This document shows positions 1-18,381 of a stretch of 64,000 bases of DNA, piece by piece. The notes beneath the pieces were generated by a model. The model was not told the DNA's origin. It ran no database searches and saw nothing but the letters and a program-made list of their open reading frames with translations. Made by a program: the position numbers and the translations under genes. The stretch is from NCBI RefSeq assembly GCF_027172205.1, contig NC_070603.1, forward strand, positions 107,049,803-107,113,802, read 5' to 3'. Positions within the stretch are counted from its first letter, which is position 1; the number at the start of each line of letters is the position of its first letter. This DNA is from Podarcis raffonei. Lineage: Eukaryota > Chordata > Lepidosauria > Squamata > Lacertidae.

Positions 1-280
1 CAGAGTGTCGATTCTAAAGTCGCAGGGGCGCAGGGAGAGTGAATGGGAAGCAAGAGAAGGAGAAGGAGCCATCACACACAGAGAGACACACAGAGTGTAA
101 ATTCCAAAGTCGCAGGGGCGCAGGGAGAGTGAAGGGAAGCAAGAGAAGGAGAAGGAGCCCTCTCACACACACAGACACACAGAGTGTCAATTCTAAAGTC
201 GGAGGGAGAGCGCAGGGGCGCAGGGAGAGTGAACGGGAAGCAGGAGGAGGAGAACGATAGCTCAAGCACACACACACACA
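1..280. repeat. Minisatellite, about 90-bp unit, three copies
   Basis: Units begin CAGAGTGT at 1, 91 and 180. Each contains AAAGTC, CGCAGGGGCGCAGGGAGAGT and GGAAGCA, with small gains of CA-rich sequence. Confidence 0.75.
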
Positions 281-694
281 CAGCCCCTACAGTGGCTAAT
301 CCAAAATCGGACAGCAAAAAACTGCAGGCAGGGACAGAGAGCACGGGGTTGTTTTAAAGCAGCCAACCCCGCTCTGCTTCTCTCCCTCCTCCCGGCTAGG
401 CTGGCTGAAAAGCTTTGCTGCTACTTAGCAGCTCAGTGGGGAGGAGAGAGGGACATAGAGGACGGGGTTGTTTTAAAGCAGCCAACCCCGCTCTGCTTCT
501 CTCCCTCCTCCCCGGCTCTGCTAGCTGACAGGAGCCGCTTACACCCGCTTTGCTGTTTCAAAGCGAGCCACGGACTGCTCACAACTGCAGCAGATTCCCC
601 CGCCATCTGTAGGCATTCGCTCCATAACACGCACAAACATTTCCCCTTACTTTCTAGGAGGAAAAATCTGCGTGTTATGGAGCGAAATTTACGG
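1..694. mobile_element. Right part of large TIR DNA transposon (family as at 49361)
   Basis: The right end (GTTATGGAGCGAAATTTACGG) matches the terminal inverted repeat of the 49361-50584 element. Inside are three roughly 90-bp tandem units (1-280) and a directly repeated 65-bp block (about 338-400 and 452-518). The left end lies outside the window. Confidence 0.6.
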
Positions 695-1310
695 TATTTG
701 TTTATTCATTTCATAAGATTTAAACACTGCTTGATAGCAAAAAAGAAAACCACCCTCAAAGTGATTTACAAACAGATAAAACCGTAAGACCAGGAAAGGA
801 TTGCAATGCGTTAAAACACACAAGAGGTTAAAATACTGAAGCAGATTAAAATTCACACCAGCTTCTCCAAGCACCAAAACAAGAATGTTTTTAGCAGGTG
901 CCGGAAATAATCCAGTGAAGGTGCCTGCTTGATTGGAACGGGTATTCTGCAGCAGCTGCGGCAGTGCCATTTCCGCCAATGGAATCAGTCAAGTGGGCGC
1001 ATAAGGAAGGCCTGTAAGCATGGCCATGGGAGAGTCAAAGGGAGAAACCGCAATTATCAGGGGCTCAAAGAAACTTCCCTGCGAGGCTTTGAAAAGTGGA
1101 AGTGTCCGGGGCTTTTTGGTTTAAGAGAAATTTTTTTATTATTAAGAATGCAGACCGAGGAGTAAGCCCCACTGCAGTCAATAGGACATGGTTAGGATTG
1201 TACTGTTCAGAGGAGGTATACCTCCATATATAGCAGTTTGAGGAGCAACAACAGGTGGAGAGGTCTTTTGCCTTAGAATCAGTGCTTTTTTCCCCTAAAA
1301 AAAGTGTTGA
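695..1310. other. Diffuse LINE-like remnant
   Basis: Positions 720-1090 resemble the 3' part of old L2/CR1 elements in minus orientation (CCACCCTCAAAGTG, GCAGCAGCTGCGGCAGTG). No gene was recognised. Confidence 0.3.
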
Positions 1311-1311
1311 A

Positions 1312-1544
1312 TATTGGGCAGACATAGCACACGACACAGTGATTCTTCAAACAGCACTTCTTTATTCTGAGGCCAGAACTGAACAGCAAACAGCTCAGCT
1401 GGGCTGCTTTTATAGGCAGCCGGCTGTCAGCATTGTAGCAACAACAACCCAGGGTTTCCCGCCTAAAATAACTGACGTGGACCTGAGTGAAAACTACATA
1501 CACAATACTCCTGGTGGCCAGGGTGAGAACTTCAATACATAACA
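1312..1544 (-). mobile_element. Solo LTR-like fossil
   Basis: Read on the minus strand it begins TGTTATGTATTG and shows a TATA box (CTATAAAAGC) about 60 bp before AATAAA, the order expected in an LTR. No internal retroviral region is next to it. The family is not known; target-site repeats were not identified. Confidence 0.45.
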
Positions 1545-1588
1545 AAAATGTTTAGGGGTACTCTCATTTTCCTACTCATATTGAAATA

Positions 1589-1820
1589 CAGTGGTACCTC
1601 AGGTTAAGTACTTAATTCGTTCTGGAGGTCCGTTTTTAACCTGAAACTGTTCTTAACCTGAGGTAACACTTTAGCTAATGGGGCCTCCCGCTGCCGCTGC
1701 CATGCAATTTCTGTTCTCATCCTGAAGCAAAGTTCTTAACCTGAGGTACTATTTCTGGGTTAGCGGAGTCTGTAACCTGAAGCGTATGTAACCTGAAGTG
1801 TCTAACTCGAGGTGCCACTG
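1589..1820 (+). mobile_element. Tigger-like MITE
   Basis: Ends CAGTGGTACCTCAGG and GAGGTGCCACTG are inverted repeats, with TA on both sides. It has the common core of this family (TAGCTAATGGGGCCTCC). Confidence 0.8.
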
Positions 1821-1912
1821 TACTGTCCCTCAGTGAGGCCAAACTTAGATTCACAAAATGTTTAGGGGGGTATGTGTAACCCCCCCTGCATCCCCCAGAA
1901 AAAAGCACCACT

Positions 1913-2065
1913 TAGAATCATAATAATAGAATTGTGGGGTTGGAAGGGACGATGGGGGTCATCTCGCCCAACCCCCTGCAATGTAGGAATCTTTGGCCCC
2001 ATGTGGGACTCAAACCTACAACCCTGAGATTAAGAGTTTTATGCTCTATTGACTGAGCTATGGCT
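1913..2065 (-). mobile_element. SINE with tRNA-Lys head and CR1-like tail
   Basis: On the minus strand: AGCCATAGCTCAG, anticodon-arm-like ACTCTTAATCTCAGG and B box GGTTTGAGTCCC, all tRNA-Lys(CTT)-like. It then runs into GCAGGGGGTTGG and CCAACCCCACAATTCTA, a CR1 3' tail. Confidence 0.7.
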
Positions 2066-2800
2066 CTGCCTTCCTGCTCAACTTGGTGGCATCCGATAGT
2101 CCACTGGGCGAAAGGGAATGGTGGACTAGAGGGGTATTTAGACAGAGCCAGCAGGGCTTTTATTACATATTCACACCTGTCCCGATGTTCACTGCTGCCT
2201 TTTCCCCAGCTTAAAAGACCAGGGGCAAAACCACCCGCAGCACAGCCTAGGGCAGAAAGCTCTTGTGTTTTGTTCTTGTGGCTTGTGGCAAGGGGACAGG
2301 TACCTCTGCCAAATTTTAGTTTCTCATTTTTCCAATTTTAATTGGATTTTTAAAATTGAAGATCGAATAAAAATGTATTCTTTTTTCCCAGCTTCCATAG
2401 TAGTTTGTGATTTTTTTAAAAAAAGGAAGCTCCTCATTAAAAAGTCCTCAGCATTTTTATATGTGTTTCTCCTACACACACATTCCTGTGAAGTTATTCC
2501 CCGATATACATTATATTTTTTGCAAGCAATTTCCTGAAATATAATGCAGTTTTGTATATTATGAACTTTTATGCACGCTTGACACGAATATATGCATTTT
2601 TTTTGGCGGGGGTACACATGACTTGGCTGGAAAACTGCACAAGATTCGGAGAAGCACAAATTTTGAAGCAATCTTTGCTTCAGTTTGAGCGTTGTTGCGG
2701 AACGTGCAAATTAGGTGTCTTCACCTTTAAGTGTGAACTGACGGATTTCCCCTCCATCTCTACTACCTGCGGCAGTCTTGTCAAAAAGATTAACTAGCCA
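2066..2800. other. No feature recognised
   Basis: AT-rich in the middle. A further SRPK-like exon (RQYR, CMAFEL motifs) was looked for on the minus strand and not seen. Confidence 0.4.
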
Positions 2801-2903
2801 GTCATGGGGTGATGCCCTCCCTGGTGAACTTCAAGGGAGAGCAATGTACTAACAAGCAACGATGGCAGAAAAGGGATGGGTGGGTGCGCTGTCATAGACT
2901 CAC

Positions 2904-10148
<7,245 letters not shown>

Positions 10149-10209
10149 TGCATGTGTGCAGCTCTCTCAAGGACGCTCAGAATTCTCCGGGGTTGAGGAG
10201 GCTTCACAT

Positions 10210-10675
10210 CTAAGGGCAGAAACATTTTTATTCCGGAGTCAACTGTTACTCCTCAAGCTGCAAGCTAACTGAACAGAACTCTGCCTTAAGCCATCACTGC
10301 AAAGACTACTTTTGTCAGGTGAGAATAATTAGAGGAATTCTGCAGTTCTACAGCACAGAGAGGGGAATCTGCAGAAGTCGTAGGACTCTGATGCCCAACA
10401 AGGCCAACGATCAGGGATGATGCGAACTGCAGTCCAAGAACATCTGGAGGACCACAGATTCCCTGTCACCGCTTTAAAGATCTGGACCAATTGCATGAGG
10501 AAAACCTGAAGTCAATAGATGTGTTCAATCTTGAGAAATGCACGTGCCAGTTTTAATCTGTTTAGGAGGAGGCCTGAAAGAACCCACACAATTAACTTGG
10601 CCTGCGTTGTTGCTGCAGCTCATCTGATTAAACAGTGCATTTGGACATTTGGAAAAATCAATAAAAACGATTTGG
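10210..10675. other. Presumed upstream intron, small hAT-like remnant
   Basis: 10377-10470 carries GGGATGATGCGAACTGCAG and CATCTGGAGGACC, like half of the palindromic hAT elements seen elsewhere. Nothing else recognised. Confidence 0.35.
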
Positions 10676-10979
10676 CAGAAGGTCGATCAGAAGGTCGGCG
10701 GTTCGAATCCCCGCGACAGGGTGAGCTCCCGTTGCTCGGTCCCTGCTCCTGCCAACCTAGCAGTTCGAAAGCACATCAAAGTGCAAGTAGATAAATAGGT
10801 ACCACTCCGGCGGGAAGGTAAACGGCGTTTCCGTGCGCTGCTCTGGTTCGCCAGAAGCGGCTTAGTCATGCTGGCCACATGACCCAGAAGCTGTACGCAG
10901 CCAATAAAGTGAGATGAGCGCCGCAACCCCAGAGTCGGTCATGAATGGACCTAATGGTCAGGGGTCCCTTTACCTTTAC
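10676..10979 (+). mobile_element. Sauria-type SINE
   Basis: Begins inside the tRNA-like head (GATCAGAAGGTCGGCGGTTC, B box GGTTCGAATCCCC) and ends GGTCCCTTTACCTTTA. Confidence 0.9.
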
Positions 10980-11095
10980 GGGTAATCGTAATAGAAATAT
11001 TGATTGTATTGGACAAGAGGAGGAGGAATATTCGGTTGGCTCTGAGCAGGAGCTTGCTGGTTCAGAACCTGGAAGTGGAAGGAAGGCAGGAGATG

Positions 11096-11190
11096 GGAGT
11101 ACCTGCCACCTTATACCATTGGCCCAACAATCCCAGAGCTGCTACCGACACTGACTGGCAGTGGCTCTCCGCAGTCCCCGAGTACTGAGC
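11096..11190 (-). mobile_element. Fragment of tRNA-Ala-like SINE
   Basis: CACCTTATACCATTGGCCCA and ACTGACTGGCAGTGGCTCTC match the body of the copies at 30447 and 23585. Confidence 0.5.
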
Positions 11191-11744
11191 CTCATCCTTC
11201 CCTCTCTCTCTTCCCCAGCTGTTACGACTTCCCAATCCTCCTGGGCTCCTGCTTCCTTGAATTCTGAGAGTTGGCCCGGCAGGAGAATTCCTAGCATTTC
11301 TGATAGGGTCATGGCAGAGATTATTTCAGGGGGGCTGCACTGGGTCTGCGTGTTTCAAAATGACGGCAGCTATGCCCGTTCTGCTTTCCGCAGTCCACTG
11401 AGCTGGACCAAGGCCAGGCCGAGAGCTCAGTTTCCTGGCTGCCCTTCCTTGGATTTTCAGATGGGATTAGTGAGGATTGGAAGAAAGGCCCAGAGAGGCT
11501 TCCCTGCTGAAAGGCTGGCCTGGCCTTCTGCTGGGAGCTCTCAGATCACCTTCCCCAGGCGAGCAGAGAGGAGAGGCTGTTCTCGCACGTTCACGGTTTC
11601 GCACGTTCAAGTTGCACAGTTCAAATGCATCCAGAGCCTTTGGGAGGATGGAGCCCTGCGCGTCCGTCATGTAGAAAACCCTTTTTAGCAGTTGCAATGT
11701 TAGCACAGATCTGGTCCAAGGTGAATGTTAGAATTACTCCAAAC

Positions 11745-12070
11745 AAAAAATTTTTTTCCTTCCAGTAGCACCTTAAAGACCAACTAAGTTAGTTCTTGGT
11801 ATGAGCTTTCGTGTGCATGCACACTTCTTCAGATACACTGAAACAGAAGTTGCCAGATCCCTCTATATAGTGAGAAGGTGGGGAGGGGTATTACTCAGAA
11901 GGGTGGTGGGAATGGGTGATTGGCAGATAGCTGTGATGAGCCTGTTGACGACTCTTAACGACTGCAATAGGTCTTACAGGAAAAAGCAAGGGGTGAGAAG
12001 GTGAAAAATGGCTTTGTCATGTATAATGAGATAATCCAATGTCTTTGTTCAGACCAGGTCTCTCCATGGT
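11745..12070 (-). mobile_element. Penelope-like retroelement 3' region
   Basis: The minus strand reads GAAGTGTGCATGCACACGAA, AGCTCATACCAAGAAC and TTGGTCTTTAAGGTGCTACT, ending in an A-rich tail. From memory this is a widespread signature of Penelope-like tails in reptiles. A hammerhead-like core lies at 11805-11832. Confidence 0.6.
11805..11832 (-). ncRNA. Hammerhead-ribozyme-like motif
   Basis: CTGAAGA, one A, a GTGTG/CACAC stem with a CATG loop, then GAAA: the core order of a type I hammerhead around stem II. The extra A before the stem is also in related elements as I recall them. Stems I and III were not verified. Confidence 0.4.
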
Positions 12071-12357
12071 TTTAAGAATTACTCCAGTTCAGGCTGTCCG
12101 GTAGCACAGCAATCAAATCAACCTCATGTTCGTGAAGAACAAAACGGACGACACCACCAGTCAGCTTTCTTCCTCCTCTCCTCCCCTTCCCCACTTTACT
12201 TACCATCTAGCCTGATGAAGAGTTCTGCAGAACTAAAAAGCTTGCCCATTAATGGTCATGTGGACATTTTTCCTCCCTGCAAAAAACCAACCTGTTGGAA
12301 GTGTTGACCCTTCCAACCCTGCTTGTTTGTGGATGCTCCTTTCTTTCAAGACAAGTA

Positions 12358-12594
12358 CAGTGGTACCTTGGGTTAAGAATTCGTTCCAGAGGTCTGTTCT
12401 TAACCTGAAACTGTTCTTAACCTGAAGCACCACTTTAGCTAATGGGGCCTCCTGCTGCTGCTGTGCTGCCAGAGCACGACTTCTGTTCTCATCCTGAAGC
12501 AAACTTCTTCACCTGAGGTACTATTTCTGGGTTAGAGGAGTCTGTAACCTGAAGCGTATGTAACCTGAAGCATATGTAACCCAAGGTATCACTG
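12358..12594 (+). mobile_element. Tigger-like MITE
   Basis: Ends CAGTGGTACCTTGGG and CCAAGGTATCACTG with TA flanks; core TAGCTAATGGGGCCTCC. Confidence 0.8.
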
Positions 12595-12600
12595 TATTTA

Positions 12601-12803
12601 AACAACAGGAAGAACTTTCTGACAGTAAGAGCTGTTCGACAATGGAATGGGCTCCCTTGGAAGGTGGTGGCCTCTCCTTCCTTGGAGGTTCTTAAGCAGA
12701 GGTTGGGTGGCCATCTGTCATGGATGCTTTAGCTGAGATTCTGCATCCCCGGGGGTTGGACTAGATGTCTCTCAGGGTCCCTTCCAACTCTACGATTCAA
12801 TCT
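12601..12803 (+). mobile_element. CR1 LINE 3' end
   Basis: AACAGGAAGAACTTTCTGAC and GTTCGACAATGGAATGGGCT, then GGAGGTTCTTAAGCAGAGG and GGTTGGACTAGATG, ending near the CR1 terminal octamer. Confidence 0.8.
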
Positions 12804-13500
12804 AAAAATTTCATTGGCAAGCGATATGAGCCTAGAGATCAAGAGCAGTGCCCAAGCTGGGAGTTTCTGAACACTCACAAGACTTCCTCCCCCTGCTTTC
12901 TGTGCCCTTTGCAAAATTACAGAGCCAAACAACAGTGACTTGCGTATACAATCCCTACCTAAAAATGCATGAAACTTACCTTCGTTGCGGTTCAGGACTT
13001 AAGCAGCCCAGATCGGTCCGGACTCGCCTGGGGAAAGGCAGCTTGCAGGCTTCTGAGCTCTGGGGAGACTCAACCAACCAGCTCCCAGTGCTTCCCTTTT
13101 TAGTCCCTGTTGCTGGAAAGGAGGCAGGGGGAGGGGGGTGTCCCAAGTCCCCCAGCATAGCTGTGGTGAGGATAGAGGGTCGGGATTGGATCGCACTGAA
13201 GTCTGTGGAAACACACGGTGCTTCGAAACAGTTCATGGGCCCCGGGACAGCTGGGAGGGTCTCATTTTACCATCCCTTTTCAACCCTCCACCTGTTGGAA
13301 TAGCTTCCTGCTATGCTCTCTAATACTTTCCTGGCTCCATCTCTGCCTAGCAAAACCCGGAATCTCCAGGGTGTATATTTATAGATCAGCAGTGGCCGAG
13401 ATGGAAATGCAAACTTTTGCATTGTGCAAAACGCAGACCTATACCTAGAAGAGTAAGTCCCGCTGAACTGGGAAAGACTTATGCCTGAGCAGGCAGGCAG
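12804..13500. other. No feature recognised
   Basis: Neither repeats nor exons were recognised. Confidence 0.35.
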
Positions 13501-13501
13501 A

Positions 13502-13528
13502 GGGCTGTGTGTTAATAAGCATACCAAT

Positions 13529-13569
<41 letters not shown>

Positions 13570-13669
13570 ATACACACAGTGGTACCTTGGGTTAAGAACT
13601 TAATTCGTTCTGGAGGTCTGTTCTTAACCTGAAGCACCACTTTGGCTGTGTGTTAATAAGCATACCAAT

Positions 13670-13704
<35 letters not shown>

Positions 13705-13768
13705 GTACCTCGGGTTAAGAACTTAATTCGTTCTGGAGGTCTGTTCTTAACCAGAAGCACCACTTTAG
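13502..13768. repeat. Tandem duplication of about 140 bp containing (CA)n and a transposon end
   Basis: GGCTGTGTGTTAATAAGCAT, a CA run, GGTACCTTGGGTTAAGAAC and GAAGCACCACTTT occur twice, at 13502-13642 and 13643-13768. The Tigger-like MITE therefore has its left end doubled. Confidence 0.8.
13530..13568 (+). repeat. (CA)n microsatellite
   Basis: About 19 CA units; a second CA run (13673-13702) belongs to the duplicate. Confidence 0.9.
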
Positions 13769-13908
13769 CTAATGGGGCCTCCTGCTGCCACTGTACCGCC
13801 AGAGCATGTTTTCTGCTCTCATCCTGAAGCAAAGTTCTTAACCCGAGGTACTATTTCTGGGTTAGCGGAGTCTGTAACCTGAAGCGTATGTAACCCGAGG
13901 TACCACTG
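13577..13908 (+). mobile_element. Tigger-like MITE with duplicated left end
   Basis: Left end CAGTGGTACCTTGGG at 13577; complete copy from about 13700 to CGAGGTACCACTG. See the tandem duplication 13502-13768. Confidence 0.75.
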
Positions 13909-13929
13909 TATATGAATGAAATTATAGAT

Positions 13930-14290
13930 TACAAATACATGCTACCTTGCTTATTTATAAGAGTATTCGTATACCGCTGTCACACACACAAAAAAGGCTT
14001 ACAGCAACAGAAACCATACAATAAAAAACCATTTAAAAACAGAAACCAGCTGTTATGGAAAGATGTGTTCTTAATTGCCTGCCTAGGCCTGGCAGAACAG
14101 AAATGTTTCCAGGAGGCACTTAGAAGTTAGCAGAGAAGGAACCTGCTGAATCTCAACTGGCAGGGTGTTCCACAGGACTGGGCCCATGCCACGAAAGGCT
14201 CAGTTTCTTGTTGTCGTTAAATGAGCCTCGCCAACTTGGGGAATGAAAAACAAGGCTCCTGCGGATGATCTCAGCAATTCAGCCAAGATC
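13930..14290 (-). mobile_element. L2/CR1-type LINE 3' region
   Basis: GGCAGGGTGTTCCACAGGAC, ACGAAAGGCTCAGTTTCT and CAGGAGGCACTTAGAAG are typical of the coding end of these LINEs on the minus strand. Confidence 0.5.
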
Positions 14291-14486
14291 AACCTTGGGA
14301 GTAAGCCCTCATGAACTCAGAAGAACTTGCGCCTGAATTCCTAGGCTTACCAGTGCCATGGCACTTGTGCTGTCACCAACACAGCCTCGTCACTTGTTGC
14401 TTTTATGCAATTTGCCACTGTCCTTTTTGCATTTTGTTTCCCTGCAGCCTCACTTTACTCCAGCCCATTCCCAAGCTATGTGTATA

Positions 14487-14720
14487 CAGTGGTATACATA
14501 CGCTTCAGGTTACATAAGCTTCAGGTTACAGACTCCGCTAACCCAGAAATAGTGCTTCAGGTTAAGAACTTTGCTTCAGGATGAGAACAGAAATCGTGCT
14601 CCAGCGGTGCGGCAGCAGCAGGAGGCCCCATTAGCTAAAGTGGTGCTTCAGGTTAAGAACAGTTTCAAGTTAAGAACAGACCTCCGGAACGAATTAAGTA
14701 CTTAACCCAAGGTACCACTG
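14487..14720 (-). mobile_element. Tigger-like MITE
   Basis: Inverted orientation: TACGCTTCAGGTTACA on the left, CCAAGGTACCACTG on the right, TA flanks. Confidence 0.8.
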
Positions 14721-15590
14721 TACATGCCTGCTGCATCTGATGATCACACAGTAATACATTTGCCGGTCTTTACGGTGCCACAAGACTCTCCATTGTTTGA
14801 AATATACATACAGACCGTCCTCTAGCAAAGGGTCCTACATTGTGCCAGAGGACGACAAACTCAGGACGCTTCTGCCTTGAAACTTAAGAACCAAGACAAC
14901 CATTAACTCTGATGGCAAAACAGTGATGTCAAAGCAGTGTTGTTTTTTTAAAAGAAACGGCCTCAGCAACTGCGCTTGTGAACTCTCGGGGTGCATTCAG
15001 ACATGCCTACTAAAAAAGAAGCCGCTCCATGTTTTTTCCTGCTGCAGGGAGAGCTCTTGCTTCCTCTTACTTTCATTCTTCTAATGACAACACCCAAAAT
15101 CTGGCTTAGAATCCAATGCTGATTTTCATTTTTTTTAAAAACATTTCTTTTAAAAATTCAGGTGGTTAGCATGTTCATCGAGTTCAGAGACTGAAAATAA
15201 TTCCCCACCCGAATCTAGTCAAATGATTACTAATCTCCCTCCCCACCCAATCAAAAAAAGGACCACTCCATTGTGTTGTTTAATGAAACCTTGTTCCAGA
15301 CAAGGGAAGCATGCTTGTCTTCTGTGACAGATCGTTTAAGCCCACCTAGCATGGAAAAGGCACGGTTCAAATGAGAGTCTTCCTGATTTGTAGCTCAGTC
15401 TCTTAGCCACTAGTTGTGGTCCCCTGCTTGTGGAATGCCTTCTTGAGAAAGGCTCACCTGCCAATCCATCACATTGTGGCCTTTCTGACCTTTTCATTTT
15501 CCCAGGCTAGTTCAAAGGTTAATAGCCCCAAAAGATTTGGTTATTGTAGCTTGATAGTAGCATAGTAATGCTGGTGGTCAACAAAAGAGG
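14721..15590. other. No feature recognised
   Basis: No exon or repeat family could be named. Confidence 0.35.
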
Positions 15591-15596
15591 TTTAAA

Positions 15597-15851
15597 GACT
15601 CTCCCAAGGCACATCTAAAAAAATGCAGTGTAAACACCGACAACTGGGAAACACTGGCCTGTGAGCGCTCCAATTGGAGAACAGCCTTTACCAAAGGTGT
15701 CATGGACTTTGAAGATGCTCAAACTTGGGACGAAAGGGAGAAACATGCTAAGAGGAAGGCACGCTTAGCAAACTCTCACCGTGATCAACTCCCGCCTGGA
15801 AACCGATGTCCCCACTGTGGTCTCCACTGTCACTTACGGACTCACTGTTAA
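15597..15851 (+). mobile_element. LINE ORF2 C-terminus with zinc-finger
   Basis: An open stretch reads LKKCSVNTDNWETLACERSN, WRTAFTKGVMDFEDAQ, then RCPHCGLHCHLRTHC and a stop. Vertebrate LINE-type proteins with an endonuclease and a C-terminal CPxCG...LRTH finger look like this. The exact clade is not assigned. About 85 codons survive without interruption. Confidence 0.6.
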
Positions 15852-16145
15852 GACCATGTTTATGGGAGACAATCTTACTCGGCTATGGGAAAAAGCAAAT
15901 ACAAAAAACCCCCAACAACAGTTGTGATAAGCCTTTGACAGAAAAGTTTTTTAAACTGCATTTTCCATAGGGAACTACAATGTGCATTACATTCTCACCT
16001 TCAGCAGCAGATGAGGTTAAGAGAAGATCAAATTAAGGTATTATCATGGAGACAGACAGTTAAGTCATGTATCCACAGCAGTGACAAGAAGAGAAATGAC
16101 CTCTGGGAGGAGCACAGGGAGAAGAAATGCCATGGCGTACCTGTA

Positions 16146-16505
16146 ACGCGGGTGGCGCTGTGGGTAAAACCTCAGTGCCTAGGACTTGCCGATCGCATGG
16201 TCGGCGGTTCGAATCCCCGCGGCGGGGTGAGCTCCCGTCTTTCAGTCCCAGCTCCTGCCCACCTAGCAGTTCGAAAGCACCCCTAAGTGCAAGTAGATAA
16301 ATAGGTACCGCTTTCTAGCGGGAAGGTAAACGGCGTTTCCGTGTGCTGTGCTGGTGCTGGCTCGCCAGAGCAGCTTCGTCACGCTGGCCACGTGACCCGG
16401 AAGTGTCTGCAGACAGCGCTGGCTCCCGGCCTCTTAAGTGAGATGAGCGCACAACCCTAGAGTCGGACACGACTGGCCCGTACGGGCAGGGGTACCTTTT
16501 ACCTG
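16146..16505 (+). mobile_element. Sauria-type SINE, full length
   Basis: ACGCGGGTGGCGCTGTGGGT head, B box GGTTCGAATCCCC, AGTAGATAAATAGGTACC, and tail GGGTACCTTTTACC. Confidence 0.9.
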
Positions 16506-16964
16506 TAATAACAGGAAAACTGGACGCCTTCATCAGCCCCAGCTGAAACAAAACATGTATCTCCCGCTTTGGTCTCTACAGCCACAACAGGCGCTGCAAC
16601 TTTCCAACAGCTTGACCTCACCCCCCAAGGCACATTCCTCCATTGTCTCCCAAGACAGACAGATGCCAACATAGAAGCAACATACAAGAAAGAGGAGGTC
16701 CAAGCTGCTGAGATACAAACTGATTTCTCCAGATACAAGACCGTTTCAATGCTGGCAGGTTCAAGAAAGAAAAAAGAGAGAGGTCATCCCAGGGATGAAT
16801 TAGCTTTATTAATCTCAACATCAATTAGAACAAGAATCTTGCAGCTTGGGAAAGTGGATAGTTATGCAGTAGTTCGGACTGTTAAGGTATCAAATGATAG
16901 CTTTTCTTGTAATCAAGGCGCATATCCAACCTAACTTCATCACCCTTTGCCGACTGGGACATAT

Positions 16965-17260
16965 GGCCGAACGTGGATAATTTTTTGTAGCAATTGGGGC
17001 AAGAAGTTCCTAGAAATTTTAATTTTAATGCCAGAATTGGTGGGAAAAGAAGTGAACATTTAAACTGGAGTGATCAGGAATTCCAGGGACTCCCAAATCA
17101 AGTCCTGAGAGGTTCTGGTCGGTTTATTAGTCAAAGCTAATCTTTGTTGAATGGTTTCGCAAAAGGGGATGAGAAGGGAGAATTCACTTTTCTTACAAAG
17201 GAGCAAATGTAATTGATTATATGGCTGCTACTCCACTCTGGTGGTATAAGTGGAAGAGTT
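16965..17260 (+). mobile_element. Degraded LINE endonuclease remnant
   Basis: Reads FNARIGGKRSEHLNWSD (apurinic-endonuclease-like FNARIG motif) and, after shifts, KGEFTFLTKEQ and VIDYM, the usual order in LINE endonucleases. Heavily broken. Confidence 0.4.
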
Positions 17261-18381
17261 TCTCAAGTTCTTCCAGAACTGGGACGTGACCACCAACCCA
17301 ACTGCACATTGGAGAAGATGAACTGAAGAAAGCCCATCAATGTACACTTTCTCATCTTAAGGGTAATAGAGTAGTGTCTAAATTCATGTACAGATCCGAG
17401 GACATTGCAGATACCGTATGGTATACCTTCCTCTTGGTTACGAACCAAAGCTAATCCACCCATGTTAGATTTTAGTAAATAATAGGATGACGGTAGCTTA
17501 TTGGATTAAGTTATCCTATGGAAATGGCTGGGAAATTTCCAGGCTAACACTTCTTACTATCCTGGACCAGAAGATCTCCGGGTGATTTCTTACAAGAATT
17601 TCTTACTCCTCACTGATTAAGGGAGGAGGCAAAGGAGTAGCTTTATTTGTGTTGTTTTTTTGTATGGAAGGACTATGAGCCCATTTCAGTTCTGTGGTAC
17701 TTGAAACAAATTCCTAGGCTTGGAATTCTCTAATACTAACAGTGTGTCTCTTCGCACCTGGCTCTGGTTTGTGGATCTGGTTTGTTTTGTTCTTAAAGTA
17801 GGGCCTGCATGCTTGAAGCCTGCTTTCCCCTTGATCTAAAATGCACGTGGAGTCAGCTAGAGATAACAGGGGCAAGCAGCAGGAGAAGGTAAGGCATCAC
17901 CTTCAAGCTCTGCTTACAAAAGGGGTGAGGAACCTCCACTCCCCTGGACACCCAGCCAAGGGTTCAAGTAGTCCCACAAGGCCATTTCCCCATAACCATG
18001 TCCACCTGTCCATCAGCTGATGTCACCGGATGACATCACCTGATAGGCAGGGGAGTAGGGTTGAGTCCTACTGGGTGCCGTTTCACTAGTGTGATCCCTG
18101 CAGAGAGCAGGATTGGACCCTCTGCTCATCAGCTGGTGAGCAGAGAGTTCAATCCTTCTTGGTGCTGCTTTGCCAGCATGTTCCTTGCGGGGGAACACCC
18201 TGGTGACTTGGATTACTCCATCACCACTGCAGGTAGGTCAACATTTGACAGATGGGTGGGACCATCACGATGTCAGATGGTTGACAGGCAGCCGACCTCG
18301 TCTACTTGTCAACGTCGGGATATGGAGAGATAAAAGATCTGGCCTACTTACTGTGCCAAAAAAGGCTCCAGTGTGGTGGCG
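17261..18381. other. No feature recognised
   Basis: 18000-18260 has several short direct repeats of TGACATCACC-like and CAGAGAG words, but no family or gene was recognised. Confidence 0.35.

Noticed and set aside
1-280. CRISPR-like array
   Set aside because: Tandem 90-bp units without distinct spacers, in a vertebrate genome; it is a minisatellite.
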